A stretch of 48,603 nucleotides of DNA from positions 1 to 48,603 of the forward strand of contig CAKQMD010000011.1 of the NCBI GenBank assembly GCA_934254925.1, in the 5' to 3' direction. The position numbers and the translations under genes were made by a program. How positions within the stretch are numbered: the first letter of the stretch is position 1; each line of letters begins with the position of its first letter. The notes under the pieces are model-generated. The model was not told the origin of the DNA. It ran no database searches and saw only the letters and a list, made by a program, of their open reading frames with translations. Of the stretch, positions 16,408 through 25,486 are shown piece after piece. The stretch is from an uncultured Alphaproteobacteria bacterium. Its GTDB lineage: Bacteria; Pseudomonadota; Alphaproteobacteria; RF32; CAG-239.

Positions 16408-17053
16408 ACTGATTATTTGGGATTTTGACGGCGTTTTGGCCGATACGGAGATATTATGGATCACCGTTTGGAGAAATTGTCTTAACCGTTTTTTCAACCT
16501 CAATTGGGATTTGAACGAAACTTACCAACAGCTTGCCGGCATGAGTGACAAAACCAAAGCCATCGTGCTTGCCCAAAAGGGAATTCGACTGGACGAACCT
16601 TTTCGACAAGAGCTTTACCGCCAAATGCAACTCGCCATGAACAAAGGCTTTAAACTGACGCCGGGCGTTACGGAAATTTTTGTACTGAAAGAATTTAAAC
16701 AATGCATTGCCACCGGCGGTGCTCCGGAAAAATCTCGGCAAAAATTCGCTGTCAGCGGCGCCGATCAATATTTTTCCGCTGACAGGTGTTTTTTTGCCGA
16801 AATGGTGGCGCACGGCAAACCCGAACCGGACCTGTTTCTGCTGGCCGCAAAAAAAATGGGAGAAAAACCAGAGAATTGCTTGGTTATAGAGGATTCCTTG
16901 CCGGGACTGACCGCCGCCAAAAGAGCAGGGATGCCCGTCATTGCTTTTACGGCGTATAATAATCTTCATGATTTTTATGACAAAGCTCGCGCTCTCGGTG
17001 TTGATTCTTTTTATAATGACATGACAGAAATCAAAAAGCTTTTGACTTTCTAA
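16397..17053 (+). CDS. HAD-superfamily phosphatase (tandem copy 2)
   Basis: A 218-aa paralogue of the preceding gene with the same motifs in the same places: WDFDGVLADTE, CIATGGAPEK, GKPEPDLF and VIEDSLPG. Its start ATG lies inside the end of the first gene, which implies coupled translation. The two share HGKPEPDLFLLAA exactly, consistent with tandem duplication. They may have diverged in substrate, or may work as a heteromeric pair. Confidence 0.85.
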   Translation: MKPRLIIWDFDGVLADTEILWITVWRNCLNRFFNLNWDLNETYQQLAGMSDKTKAIVLAQKGIRLDEPFRQELYRQMQLAMNKGFKLTPGVTEIFVLKEFKQCIATGGAPEKSRQKFAVSGADQYFSADRCFFAEMVAHGKPEPDLFLLAAKKMGEKPENCLVIEDSLPGLTAAKRAGMPVIAFTAYNNLHDFYDKARALGVDSFYNDMTEIKKLLTF

Positions 17054-17085
17054 AAAAATCCGCTTCTTTCAAGAAGCGGATTTTT
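17054..17085. terminator. Bidirectional Rho-independent terminator
   Basis: Stem ATCCGCTTCT / AGAAGCGGAT flanked by A and T tracts, between the convergent HAD pair and rho. Confidence 0.9.
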
Positions 17086-17087
17086 GT

Positions 17088-18341
17088 TTATGAATTCATG
17101 GTATTGAAAAAATCTTCGTTGTCTTTCGACTGTTTCAACTTATCCAAAAGGAACTCCATTCCGTCGGTCATACCCATTTGCATCAGCACGCGGCGCAAAA
17201 CCCACATTTTCGACAGCCGATTACGATCAACCAAAAGCTCTTCCTTACGCGTGCCAGAACGAGTAATATCAATGGTCGGGAATAAACGTTTGTCAGTCAA
17301 CTTGCGGTCAAGGATGATTTCGGAGTTACCCGTTCCCTTGAACTCTTCAAAAATGACTTCATCCATGCGTGAACCGGTATCGATCAATGCCGTTGCAATA
17401 ATGGTCAGAGAACCGCCTTCCTCAACGTTGCGCGCAGCGCCGAGCAGTCTTTTCGGCCGTTGCAGGGCATTAGCGTCCACACCGCCGGTCAAAACTTTTC
17501 CGGAAGAGGGGATGACAGTATTATAGGCGCGTCCCAAACGGGTAATGGAATCAAGCAAAATGACCACGTCTTTTTTGGTTTCCACCAAACGCTTGGCTTT
17601 TTCAATCACCATCTCGGCCACTTGGACATGGCGGCTGGCCGGTTCGTCAAAGGTGGAGGAAATCACTTCGCCTTTGACCGAACGCATCATATCCGTCACT
17701 TCTTCGGGGCGTTCGTCAATCAACAAAACCATGAGATAGGCTTCGGGATGATTTTGGGCGATGGCATGCGCGATGTTTTGCAGCATCACGGTTTTACCGG
17801 TGCGCGGCGGTGCCACGATCAGTCCGCGTTGGCCTTTTCCCTGCGGGGCAATAAGGTCAATAACGCGGGTGGTATAGTCTTTTTCACCGCAGATAATATC
17901 AAAATCCAATTTTTGGGTAGGATAGAGCGGTGTCAGATTGTCAAAATTGATGCGCAGTTTCGATTGCTCGGGATCTTCGAAATTGATGCGATTGACTTTG
18001 GTTAAGGCAAAGTAACGCTCATTGTCTTTGGGAGCGCGAATTTCGCCTTCGACAGTGTCTCCGGTACGCAATCCGAATTTTTTGACTTGTGCCGGAGAAA
18101 CATAAATGTCATCGGGGCCTGCCAGATAGTTGGACTGAGCAGAACGCAGAAAACCGAATCCGTCTTGCATGACTTCGATTGTTCCTTCTCCATAAATGAC
18201 GTTGTCGTCACCAGCCACTTTTTTGAGAATGGCAAACATCAGGTCTTGTTTGCGCATGGAAGAGGCATCTTCAATGCCTAAGTCCTCAGCCTGAGTTAAT
18301 AGCTCTTTGGGGGATTTTTGCTTTAAATCTTTTAAATTCAT
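17088..18341 (-). CDS. rho: Transcription termination factor Rho
   Basis: Hexameric RNA helicase that ends transcription. The 417 aa are normal. The N-terminal domain is MNLKDLKQKSPKELL, then the RNA-binding cold-shock-like fold with DGFGFLRS, Walker A APPRTGKT, and the C-terminal motor with LLDSITRLGRAYN. The ATG at 18341 is chosen because the family begins MNLxxLK; in-frame codons up to 18443 run into origin-like sequence. It is the last gene on the left side of the putative origin. Confidence 0.97.
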   Translation of the reverse strand: MNLKDLKQKSPKELLTQAEDLGIEDASSMRKQDLMFAILKKVAGDDNVIYGEGTIEVMQDGFGFLRSAQSNYLAGPDDIYVSPAQVKKFGLRTGDTVEGEIRAPKDNERYFALTKVNRINFEDPEQSKLRINFDNLTPLYPTQKLDFDIICGEKDYTTRVIDLIAPQGKGQRGLIVAPPRTGKTVMLQNIAHAIAQNHPEAYLMVLLIDERPEEVTDMMRSVKGEVISSTFDEPASRHVQVAEMVIEKAKRLVETKKDVVILLDSITRLGRAYNTVIPSSGKVLTGGVDANALQRPKRLLGAARNVEEGGSLTIIATALIDTGSRMDEVIFEEFKGTGNSEIILDRKLTDKRLFPTIDITRSGTRKEELLVDRNRLSKMWVLRRVLMQMGMTDGMEFLLDKLKQSKDNEDFFNTMNS

Positions 18342-18420
18342 GGGAACCTTAATGTTGGGATGATTTATTATTAGGTGGGTGATTGTTTTTATAGCGCAAT
18401 ATTTGCCGTTGTCAAATGTT

Positions 18421-18822
18421 TTAATCGCGTTTGGTTTATTCACAGCCCCGCAGGGCCAAATAAATATTTAAAAAGAATTAGTGGTATTTAGTTTATTCCT
18501 GTGAGTCCTGTGAATAAGTTTTTATCAACAGCTTTGCCCACATTTAAAGGATTTGTGGGTATATTTGTTGAGTTTTTCAGCGACTCCAAAGGGTTTGTCC
18601 GTAAAAACATGATGATAGGATGTAAACATAAAAATTAAGACTTTGTTAACAAAATTTTTAGTCACGCTTTTAAAACAGAATATTTACTTGTTAGTAACTT
18701 CTGATATAAAATTTTACAAGACGGTGATAAAAAGCTATAACTGTTTAACGAAAAGCATTTTATGCACAAAAGGTTAACGATCTGTTAATAACTTGTCTAA
18801 CCTGTTGATATAAGGAGCTAAG
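18421..18822. other. Putative chromosomal replication origin (oriC)
   Basis: The only gene-free stretch over 300 bp in the window (18342-18822), AT-rich and between rho and coaE. It holds DnaA boxes of the TTATNCACA type at 18436-18444 (TTATTCACA), 18509-18517 (reverse complement of TTATTCACA) and 18760-18768 (TTATGCACA), plus TTATCAACA at 18522-18530. Two perfect TTAA-N7-TTAA sequences, the CtrA recognition pattern, are at 18635-18649 and 18774-18788. Sampled plus-strand lines are C-rich to the left (2701-2760: 10 G, 17 C) and G-rich to the right (28681-28740: 16 G, 10 C), both in minus-strand genes, as expected for an origin between them. The boundaries are approximate. Confidence 0.7.
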
Positions 18823-19410
18823 ATGAGAATTGTTGCAATAACCGGCTCTATCGGCTGCGGAAAGACCACTCTGGCTTCTTTGGCGCGGCAGCTCGGTTAT
18901 GTCGTATATGACGCGGACGCCTGGGTCAGACAATTATACAAACAAAAAGACTTTATTAAGATCATTACGACGCATTTTCCGCAAAGCGTTCAAAACGGCG
19001 TTTTTAACAAAAGGGCTCTGAGAACTTTGGTGTTTGACGACAATTGCCAATTAAAAAAGCTTGAGGCACTTATTCATCCTTTTTTGACGCGGACACTGCG
19101 CAATTTAATAACTAAAAATCGTTTTTCAAGTGATTTGGCTTTTTTGGATGTGGCGCTTTTGTTTGAAATGGGGTGGGACAAATATGCCGAGCTGATTGTG
19201 GTTGCCGATGTTGATGATGCTCTGCAAAAGCAAAGAGTCATGAAAAGAGACGGTATCAGTGCGGAAGATTTTGACAAGATCAACAAGGTACAGATGGACA
19301 AGAAAACCAAAATTTTGCTTGCCGACGTGGTGGTTGACACAAACAAACCGCTGAATATTTTGAAATTGGAATTAATGAGTATCATTGACGGATTGGAAAA
19401 CAATGGTTAG
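18823..19410 (+). CDS. coaE: Dephospho-CoA kinase
   Basis: Last step of coenzyme A synthesis: phosphorylates the 3' hydroxyl of dephospho-CoA. The 195-aa protein has Walker A GSIGCGKTT at about 8-16, DADAWVRQLY, HPFL and the DVALLFEMGW region typical of CoaE. An AAGGAG ribosome site precedes the ATG. It overlaps dnaQ by 8 bp, and coaE-dnaQ next to the origin is a common alphaproteobacterial pair. Confidence 0.95.
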   Translation: MRIVAITGSIGCGKTTLASLARQLGYVVYDADAWVRQLYKQKDFIKIITTHFPQSVQNGVFNKRALRTLVFDDNCQLKKLEALIHPFLTRTLRNLITKNRFSSDLAFLDVALLFEMGWDKYAELIVVADVDDALQKQRVMKRDGISAEDFDKINKVQMDKKTKILLADVVVDTNKPLNILKLELMSIIDGLENNG

Positions 19411-20101
19411 GGAAATTGTATTTGATACCGAAACGACAGGTTTTTATGCCGACAAAGACGACCGTTTGGTTGAAATCGGTGCCGTGGAACTGATTAACCA
19501 TGTGCCGACGGGAAATTTTTATCATCAATATATTAATCCCGAAAGAGACATGCCGGAAGAAGCTTTTAAAGTTCATGGCTTGTCGGAAGAATATTTGCGG
19601 GGATTTCCTACTTTCCGTGAAGTTGCCGACCAATGGATCGATTTTATCGGCGACGCCGTATTGGTGGCTCACAACGCTTCTTTTGATATTAAATTTTTGA
19701 ATTGTGAATTTAAAAGAATCAATCGTCCGGAAATCAGTTGGGATCGGGTTGTTGATACCTTGGAAATCGCGCGGACGCTGTTTCCCGGTCAGAGGGTTAA
19801 CTTGGACGCCTTGTGTAAAAGATACGGCGTTGACAACAGTGATCGTACCAAGCACGGCGCTTTGCTTGACGCCGAGTTGCTGGCTAAAGTATATTTGGAG
19901 CTTTTGGGCGGGCGGGAACCGAGTTTGTTGCTTGATCCAGATAAGAAAGCGGCTCAAAGCGTTGCGAGTGAAACTGCCGTTGTGGAAAATATCGTTAAAA
20001 ATTTCAGAGAACCGCGTTTGTTTCCGATCAGCGAGGAAGAACTGAAAGCCCATGAAGAGTTTTTGGCCAATAAGCTTAAAGAAGCGGTTTGGAACACTTA
20101 A
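19403..20101 (+). CDS. dnaQ: DNA polymerase III epsilon subunit (proofreading exonuclease)
   Basis: 3'-5' exonuclease of the replicative polymerase. The 232-aa protein has the DEDDh motifs: FDTETTGF (ExoI), HNASFDIKFLN (ExoII) and KHGALLDAELLAKVY (ExoIII). The ATG at 19403 is chosen because the protein then begins MVREIVFDTETTG; the in-frame TTG at 19385 adds only six residues. The stop codon overlaps the stop of the minus-strand flagellin copy B in a shared TTAA, leaving no terminator between the convergent genes. Confidence 0.95.
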   Translation: MVREIVFDTETTGFYADKDDRLVEIGAVELINHVPTGNFYHQYINPERDMPEEAFKVHGLSEEYLRGFPTFREVADQWIDFIGDAVLVAHNASFDIKFLNCEFKRINRPEISWDRVVDTLEIARTLFPGQRVNLDALCKRYGVDNSDRTKHGALLDAELLAKVYLELLGGREPSLLLDPDKKAAQSVASETAVVENIVKNFREPRLFPISEEELKAHEEFLANKLKEAVWNT

Positions 20102-21949
20102 AACAACTTTAGAATCGATTGTGAAGCCTGAGAAGCTAAAGACAGCGAATTGACAGCCAGCTGCTGACGGGTTTGCAAAGCCAACATATTGGCCGACTCT
20201 TCGTTCATGTCGGCCAAGGTCAGCTTGTCCGCCCCTTCGGTCAAAACCTTGATCAGATTTTGCGTGAAGTTTTCCCGCGTGGTGACGATTGAGTAATAGT
20301 TGCCCAGTTCGGAGCTCATTTGCCGGATCTGATTGAGGGCGGCAGTCAGTTCTTGGATCGACTTGACCACGTCGCCTTGATTTTGCCAATCGGTGGTCAC
20401 CAGTCCCAAAGCTTGGGCTGAGGCATCTTTGCCCTGCACCGACAACTGCGCCGAACGGTTTTCATTAAAGGTTACGGTCAAGTCCTGCTCTCTTAGCAAG
20501 TTGATTCCTTTGTAAGAACTATCCTTGATCAAAGAGTCATATTGTTTGATGATCTCGCCGTACTGCTTATCGTCATCTTTCTTTTGGTAAGTCTGCGGCG
20601 TCGCCAACTCGTTCAAAAAGCTCAAATCCGGCTGCGTATAAGTTTCTCCTTCGACCTTTTGATATTGCGGCGGCGTTTCTTTAAGATCTTTATTCCCATC
20701 TGCTTTTAAGGTATAGTCCAGGTCATTTTGCAGTTGGTACACTTGCCCTTTTAGACTGATTTTGCTGCCGGCGACGGTTTTGAGAACGGAATCGGTTGAG
20801 TCATATGATTGTAAAATATAAGTAAAATTACAGTTATAAGTTACTTCGGCTGAATTGATAATCAATGTTCCCAAAGCGCTTGCCCAAGCGTTGTCAACCC
20901 GAGACTGGTCATTCAAAATCAGATGGTTGTTTCTGTTTTGATAGCCGTTTAAAACTGTTTTTCCGTTGCAAACAATCTCTGAACTGCTGAAATCAGGAGC
21001 TTCTCCAATAGAATTAACAATTGTATCGTTAAATTCGCATTTTGAAGAGGTAAATCCTCCGCCGTTGGTTTTTATATTCAAAACAGTTTGGGACCGGTTA
21101 CAAAATTTACATTGGAAAAAACGTTTGTATGATATTCTTTGCTGCTGTTGACATAAAAATTATTTGTTCCCTGAACGTGAATTGCTCCGCTGGTTTTAGA
21201 GTATCCATTGATTAGAATTGTCCCGACAGTATCGTTTTTAAGTTCGGCACGAATATCTAAATCGTTAAAATTGATTTCAGCCTCTTTATTTAGGCAAAAA
21301 ATTAAATCTCTTCTTTTTCCGGCAACATCTCCGGCAAAGGAAATGCTGAGATTGCGCAGATCTCCCGATAAAGTAAGAAATCTCTCTGAAGTTTCATTGT
21401 GACATCAAAATTAAGTGCCGAGAATTTGCCGCGTTCGTTGTCAGCAATACCGTAAGCGCCGATCCCGGTCAAGTTTTGCCCTTCTTTTAAAGTAATGGCG
21501 GTATTTCCCATATCAATTTGGCCATAAATGACGATATCGCCTTTTCTGCCGCTGTCTATCGCTGCTAAAAACTCTTCTTTAGTCGAAACCACGGCTGCCA
21601 CACCTTCTTGCTCCTCAAACCAGGACTTAGCCGGAACGTTTACCGTCTCCAAAGCCTGCGTTGCCGTGGCCGAAGCTTGTTCCAACAATTTAGCCCCGGC
21701 TTCCAAGCCTTCCGTTGCCGCTTTAATCGTCTGGATCCCTTGCGCCATGGAATCTAACAAAGCCGACAAATCGCTGGCCCGGTTGTTCAAGGAAACAGCA
21801 GTGTAATAAGAAGAAGGATTGTCAATCGCAGAATTGACTTTCAATCCGGTGGAGAGACGATTTTGAGTAAGATCAACCTGTCCCGCAATATTCTGCAGGC
21901 TCAGCAAATTCGATCGCATCGACGCGGTTAAACTGATACTGTTGCTCAT
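20098..21949 (-). pseudogene. Flagellin with beta-helix-like insert (copy B), two frameshifts
   Basis: Filament protein of the flagellum, here broken. From the ATG at 21949 it reads the conserved N-terminal D0/D1 (MSNSISLTASMRSNLLSLQN onward), then EEFLAAIDSGRKGDIVIYGQIDM, a pectate-lyase-like repeat start. After LNFDVT (about 21400) the family-like sequence continues in a second frame (LTLSGDLRNLSISFAGDVAG, then TSGAIHVQGTNNFYV). It passes to a third frame near 21090 (NIKTNGGGFTSSK), which runs to the conserved C-terminal D1/D0 ending SILKLF. The gene is 1852 bp, against 1854 bp in copy C. A sequencing error cannot be excluded, but two separate shifts make real decay or a silent cassette more likely. 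The promoter matches copies A and D. Confidence 0.85.
20417..20681. repeat. 265-bp block identical to 38321-38585 (inverted)
   Basis: Compared base by base, the segment encoding ETPPQYQ through KDASA in flagellin copy B is identical over 265 bp to the same segment of copy C on the other strand. Both sides of the block diverge between the two copies, so this is a shared tract within otherwise different genes. Confidence 0.95.
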
Positions 21950-21970
21950 TTCAAATCTCTCCTGGATTTC

Positions 21971-22051
21971 AATATACTCAGTATATTACAAATCCCAAGA
22001 TTAAACAATATTTTGTCAACATTTAATGATATTGTATCAGTCTATATAGAC
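21971..22051 (-). promoter_or_regulatory. Flagellin copy B promoter and upstream palindrome
   Basis: TTGGGA (21998-21993), 16-bp spacer, TATATT (21976-21971) on the minus strand, followed by AGGAGAG before the ATG. A TTGACA sits upstream at 22019-22014, and the perfect palindrome GTCTATATAGAC is at 22040-22051. The whole leader is conserved with copies A and D. Confidence 0.5.
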
Positions 22052-22054
22052 AAA

Positions 22055-22576
22055 TTAGCGGCGGCGTTTTAACAAAACATAAAGGGCTCCGTCGCCGCCG
22101 TCACGGGGTTGAGCTTTGACAATGCTGAGAATCAGCGGACGTAGTTGATCATTGTTCAGCCATTGCGGAACTTTTTCTTTTAGCAGGCCGCGTGTGGAAA
22201 AAATGCCATCGTCTTCGCCGTGGTGGCCTTTGCCTGTGATGATGAGCAGACAGCGACGGCCTGATTTGTGGTTTTTGAGAATAAAGCGAGAGACTGCCTG
22301 ATAAGCGGCGTCTTCTGTTTTGCCGTGAAGATCCAGCCGATCTTCAATGGGAAATTCGCCGCGGCGGAATCTTTCGGCAGTCTTGCGGTCAATATTGTCC
22401 AAGTTGCCGATTTTTAAGGAATCGTTTTGATGATGAAAACTGTCCAAAGGAATAATCTGTTCTTCGCGAATCCGAATGACGGGCTCTTTGAAACGGGTTA
22501 TTTTTTTTCTTATCTTGAGCGGTTTTATTTCTTTGACAAATTCCTCCCAAGCTTGCGGGTCAGGCGCTTTGCTCAT
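22055..22576 (-). CDS. Smr-domain protein (putative nuclease)
   Basis: A 173-aa protein with a C-terminal small MutS-related domain: RLDLHGKTEDAAYQAVSRFI, then IITGKGHH and GALYVLLKRR. Smr domains nick or bind DNA or RNA at structured sites; the native substrate of stand-alone Smr proteins in alphaproteobacteria is not established. The ATG at 22576 gives the usual start and overlaps the upstream gene by 17 bp. Position downstream of tim44 and mltA matches the alphaproteobacterial order. Confidence 0.9.
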   Translation of the reverse strand: MSKAPDPQAWEEFVKEIKPLKIRKKITRFKEPVIRIREEQIIPLDSFHHQNDSLKIGNLDNIDRKTAERFRRGEFPIEDRLDLHGKTEDAAYQAVSRFILKNHKSGRRCLLIITGKGHHGEDDGIFSTRGLLKEKVPQWLNNDQLRPLILSIVKAQPRDGGDGALYVLLKRRR

Positions 22577-23060
22577 TTTTGTCTTCCGCTTGCGGGGCCG
22601 GTTTTTTCTCCAACAGAAAATCGGGATAATTGTTGACAATGAATTCTTTCCAATTGCCTTCCGGAGAGACGCAGCCAATGTTTTTGTCGGTGGTGTTGAC
22701 CAAAACGATACCGCCGTATTCCCAGAGCATTTGACAGTTTTCATAATCGGAAATCAGAAATTTTTTTGTTCTGTCAATCAGGCGGCGATAGATTTTCTTT
22801 TTGAAATAGGTGCTGTATATCAAAATCATGACGATTATAAACAAGAGGCCGAAAAAGATTCCGGCGGACAGAATCAGGATGAGGCCAATCATTACCGGTA
22901 CCAAAATAGGTAACAGACTTTCCCAAGGATCATAAACAGGGGATCCCGGTCGGTTGAGTTTTGCGTAGTCGAGATATAAGCGCAGGAGATCTTGTTCAAA
23001 AGCCTTTTGCATGGCTTGGTAGGCCATTTCTTCAGCACGATTGGGCGTTTTTTTAGTCAT
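22560..23060 (-). CDS. Unrecognised membrane protein between mltA and smr
   Basis: A 166-aa protein with two adjacent membrane helices (about 48-85, LLPILVPVMIGLILIL and FFGLLFIIVMILIY) and short charged ends facing the same side. The C-terminal part (ISDYENCQMLWEYGGIVLVN) is likely soluble, ending in a Pro/Ala/Glu tail. I do not recognise the family. It overlaps mltA by 8 bp at its start and smr by 17 bp at its end, so it is part of the tim44-mltA-smr operon. Confidence 0.75.
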   Translation of the reverse strand: MTKKTPNRAEEMAYQAMQKAFEQDLLRLYLDYAKLNRPGSPVYDPWESLLPILVPVMIGLILILSAGIFFGLLFIIVMILIYSTYFKKKIYRRLIDRTKKFLISDYENCQMLWEYGGIVLVNTTDKNIGCVSPEGNWKEFIVNNYPDFLLEKKPAPQAEDKNEQSA

Positions 23061-24216
23061 GGTTTTCCTCTTGGTTTCTTGGCAGAAGAATGTAGTATTT
23101 TCCTTCGGCGTTCATTTTTCCGGCCGATTCCAAGATTTCATCGCCGCCGGAACCCCAAAAATAGTCGCCGCGGACGGCTCCTTTGATGGCGCTGCCGATG
23201 TCTTGCGCAACCATCAATCTTTGCAACGGTTGATGTCCGGGCAGGGTGGTTTCCAGCCAAAGCAGAGATCCCAGCGGAACATAGCGACGATCAACAGCCA
23301 GGCTGCGACCGGCTGTCAGCGGAACACCCTGAGCTCCGAGAGGACCTTCGGCCGAACTCAGACGATGAAAAATATAGCGCCGGTTTTGATTGAGGAAAAA
23401 GTCTGCGGTGTCGACGTTTTCTCTCAACCATTTTTTGATGTTGCCCATGGAGGCTTGTCCGGGTTTTATGACTTTGTTTTCCAATAAAATTTTCCCGATG
23501 CCGGTAAATTCGTGACCGTTGTTGCCGGCATAGGCAATGCGGATTTTGCCGCCGTCTTCCAACTCGGCGACGGCTGATCCCTGGATTTGCATAATATAGA
23601 GGTCAATGTAGCTGTCTGTCCAGAGAATCACCGGAGCATCAATGCCGCGGCTGGTTATTTCATCTCGGGTATAATAAGGAATGAACTTTTGTCCTTCGAC
23701 GCGGCCAAACAACTTTTTGCGCGGCAAGGTGGGGTCAAAATCCTGCAGGTTTATTTCCACCAAGTCTTCAGGAATGCCGTATATGGGATATTTGTAGACA
23801 GGTCCCGGTCGGTAAGAGGCGCGCAGAGCCGCTTCATAATAAGAAGTGAATTTGCCTTTGGGATTGCCTTGGTTTTCAACCAACCAAGGGCGAAAGTCTT
23901 TTTCGACCAGTTTTTTGAACTCGGCAGGGGACAGGTCAGCCAGCTGCCGGCAGAGATTTTGGTAAGCAGCGGTCGGTACTTTTATTTCTGCTGTGCCGAG
24001 CCAGGGTGTTTTTATTTTAGCAATCTTTTCACAGGAGTAGCCGAAAGCCTTTTTTGCATCGGCAAAGTTATCTTTCCGCCAGCCGGGCAATGCCGAAAAT
24101 TCGGCCGGAACCAGTTTTATATCAGGTTCCGGGACTTGCGGCGCTTTTTCCTCTTCTTGGCCGCAGGCCGTAAGGAGAATGCACAGGCTTGTGATTTGCA
24201 GAAGTTTTTTCAGCAT
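23053..24216 (-). CDS. mltA: Membrane-bound lytic murein transglycosylase A
   Basis: Cleaves peptidoglycan between MurNAc and GlcNAc, forming 1,6-anhydro products that AmpG (46244-47527) would import for recycling. At 387 aa it begins with a lipoprotein signal (MLKKLLQITSLCILLTAC; lipobox LTAC, Cys 18). The MltA domain follows, with TSYYEA and YYTRDEI, and the C-terminal 3D domain has QDIGSAIKGAVRGDYFWG with the catalytic Asp region. It overlaps tim44 by one base. Confidence 0.93.
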   Translation of the reverse strand: MLKKLLQITSLCILLTACGQEEEKAPQVPEPDIKLVPAEFSALPGWRKDNFADAKKAFGYSCEKIAKIKTPWLGTAEIKVPTAAYQNLCRQLADLSPAEFKKLVEKDFRPWLVENQGNPKGKFTSYYEAALRASYRPGPVYKYPIYGIPEDLVEINLQDFDPTLPRKKLFGRVEGQKFIPYYTRDEITSRGIDAPVILWTDSYIDLYIMQIQGSAVAELEDGGKIRIAYAGNNGHEFTGIGKILLENKVIKPGQASMGNIKKWLRENVDTADFFLNQNRRYIFHRLSSAEGPLGAQGVPLTAGRSLAVDRRYVPLGSLLWLETTLPGHQPLQRLMVAQDIGSAIKGAVRGDYFWGSGGDEILESAGKMNAEGKYYILLPRNQEENHD

Positions 24217-24878
24217 TATTTTTTAGTTGAAACCAGAATCCAGTTAGGGTTAGAGGAAGTCAGAGATTTTTCAAAAGTCCAGACATCTGTAATGTTTTGA
24301 ATGTAGTTTTCGTCGCCTTCAATAACTTTGCCTTCGGCGTTGCGCAGGAGGTTAACCTGTTCGGAATGAAACTCGACGCTGATGCGGGCCGTATCGTTTT
24401 TGACGATTTTTGCATTGACGATTTTCACTTCCGAAAAGCCGATCAAGTCCGTTTCGGCGGTTATGTTGTCGCTTTGGCGCTGATTGATGATCTCCTGAAA
24501 CTTTTTGAACAGGTTTTTGCTGACCAGCATTTCCAAGGCTTCGGTGTCACCTTTGGCAAAAGAGGTGATAATAATCTCAAAGGCTTTTTTGGCGCTTTCT
24601 TCGAAGCGGCTTGGATTAAAGTTTGGAATCTGTGCCAAAACGGCTTCCGTCTCGGAGAGTTGTTCTTTTTCCTTCAGAGAGTTTTTTTCTTCCGCTGTTT
24701 TTTGTTCGTTGGCTATTTTGCGGTTTTCTTTGATTAAAAAGTTCAAAATTTCTGCCGCTTTTTCTTCACTAAGCTCTTCTCCCCCGGTCGGACGGGTTCC
24801 GAGCAGGTTTCTTAACTTTTGGAAGATGATTACGACAACAACCAACAGTACGATAATATCTAAATTTGTCATCAGCAA
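24216..24878 (-). CDS. Tim44-domain inner-membrane protein
   Basis: A 220-aa protein with an N-terminal membrane anchor (TNLDIIVLLVVVVIIF), a charged linker rich in Glu and Lys (about 35-85), and a C-terminal Tim44/MRPL45-like domain (about 90-220, ending DVWTFEKSLTSSNPNWILVSTKK). It is homologous to mitochondrial Tim44 and common in alphaproteobacteria, where it may assist membrane or envelope assembly. The TTG start at 24878 has AAGGA 8 nt upstream; the ATG at 24872 is an alternative. It is divergent from secB and heads the mltA-smr operon. Confidence 0.88.
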   Translation of the reverse strand: MLMTNLDIIVLLVVVVIIFQKLRNLLGTRPTGGEELSEEKAAEILNFLIKENRKIANEQKTAEEKNSLKEKEQLSETEAVLAQIPNFNPSRFEESAKKAFEIIITSFAKGDTEALEMLVSKNLFKKFQEIINQRQSDNITAETDLIGFSEVKIVNAKIVKNDTARISVEFHSEQVNLLRNAEGKVIEGDENYIQNITDVWTFEKSLTSSNPNWILVSTKK

Positions 24879-25011
24879 AATTCAAATCCTTTTCTTTTAC
24901 GTTTAATATTAATATATAGCTTATTTATTGCTATTATCAACTATAATTATTTGACCTGGAGGATTTTTGAGTGTAGTAATAACTTATCAATTTTTGTAAG
25001 GAGATTTTTTT

Positions 25012-25467
25012 ATGACCGAATCCAAAAAAACGCAGGAGCAAAACGCACCGGCAATTTTGATTAATTCTCAATATATTAAGGATTTTTCGCTTGAAATTCC
25101 CTTTGCGCCGGAAATTTTCGGAGAAATCAAAACCAATCCGGATTTGCATATTGACGTGGAAGTGACGACCCGCAATTTGAAGGAAAACTTTTTTGAAACC
25201 GCACTCAGTTTTAAAATCAACGGTGAAGTCAACAACAAAAAACTGTTTATTTTGGAGTTGGTTTATGCCGGCGTCGCGGCTTTGAACGTGCCGGAAGAGC
25301 ATCGCGAAGCAGTGTTGATGATTGAGCTGCCGCGGTTGCTGTTTCCCTTCGCACGGTCGGTTATCACCAATGTTTTGGTTGAGGGGGGACTGCCTCCGTT
25401 TATGCTCAGCCCGATTGATTTTGTAGCTTTGTATCAAAATCGGAAAGCTGCCGAAGAAAACAAGTAA
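25012..25467 (+). CDS. secB: Protein export chaperone SecB
   Basis: Tetrameric cytoplasmic chaperone that keeps secreted proteins unfolded and hands them to SecA. The 151-aa protein has the family pattern NSQYIKDFSLEIP, the beta core EVTTRNLKENFFETALSF and the LLFPFARSVITNVLVEGGLPP signature. It has a good AAGGAG ribosome site and is followed by a terminator. Confidence 0.96.
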   Translation: MTESKKTQEQNAPAILINSQYIKDFSLEIPFAPEIFGEIKTNPDLHIDVEVTTRNLKENFFETALSFKINGEVNNKKLFILELVYAGVAALNVPEEHREAVLMIELPRLLFPFARSVITNVLVEGGLPPFMLSPIDFVALYQNRKAAEENK

Positions 25468-25486
25468 GACGATTTTATTTGTAAAA

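Noticed and set aside
19382..20389. 335-codon frame antisense to dnaQ and crossing into flagellin copy B
   Set aside because: It runs across two real genes and has no homology-like motifs.
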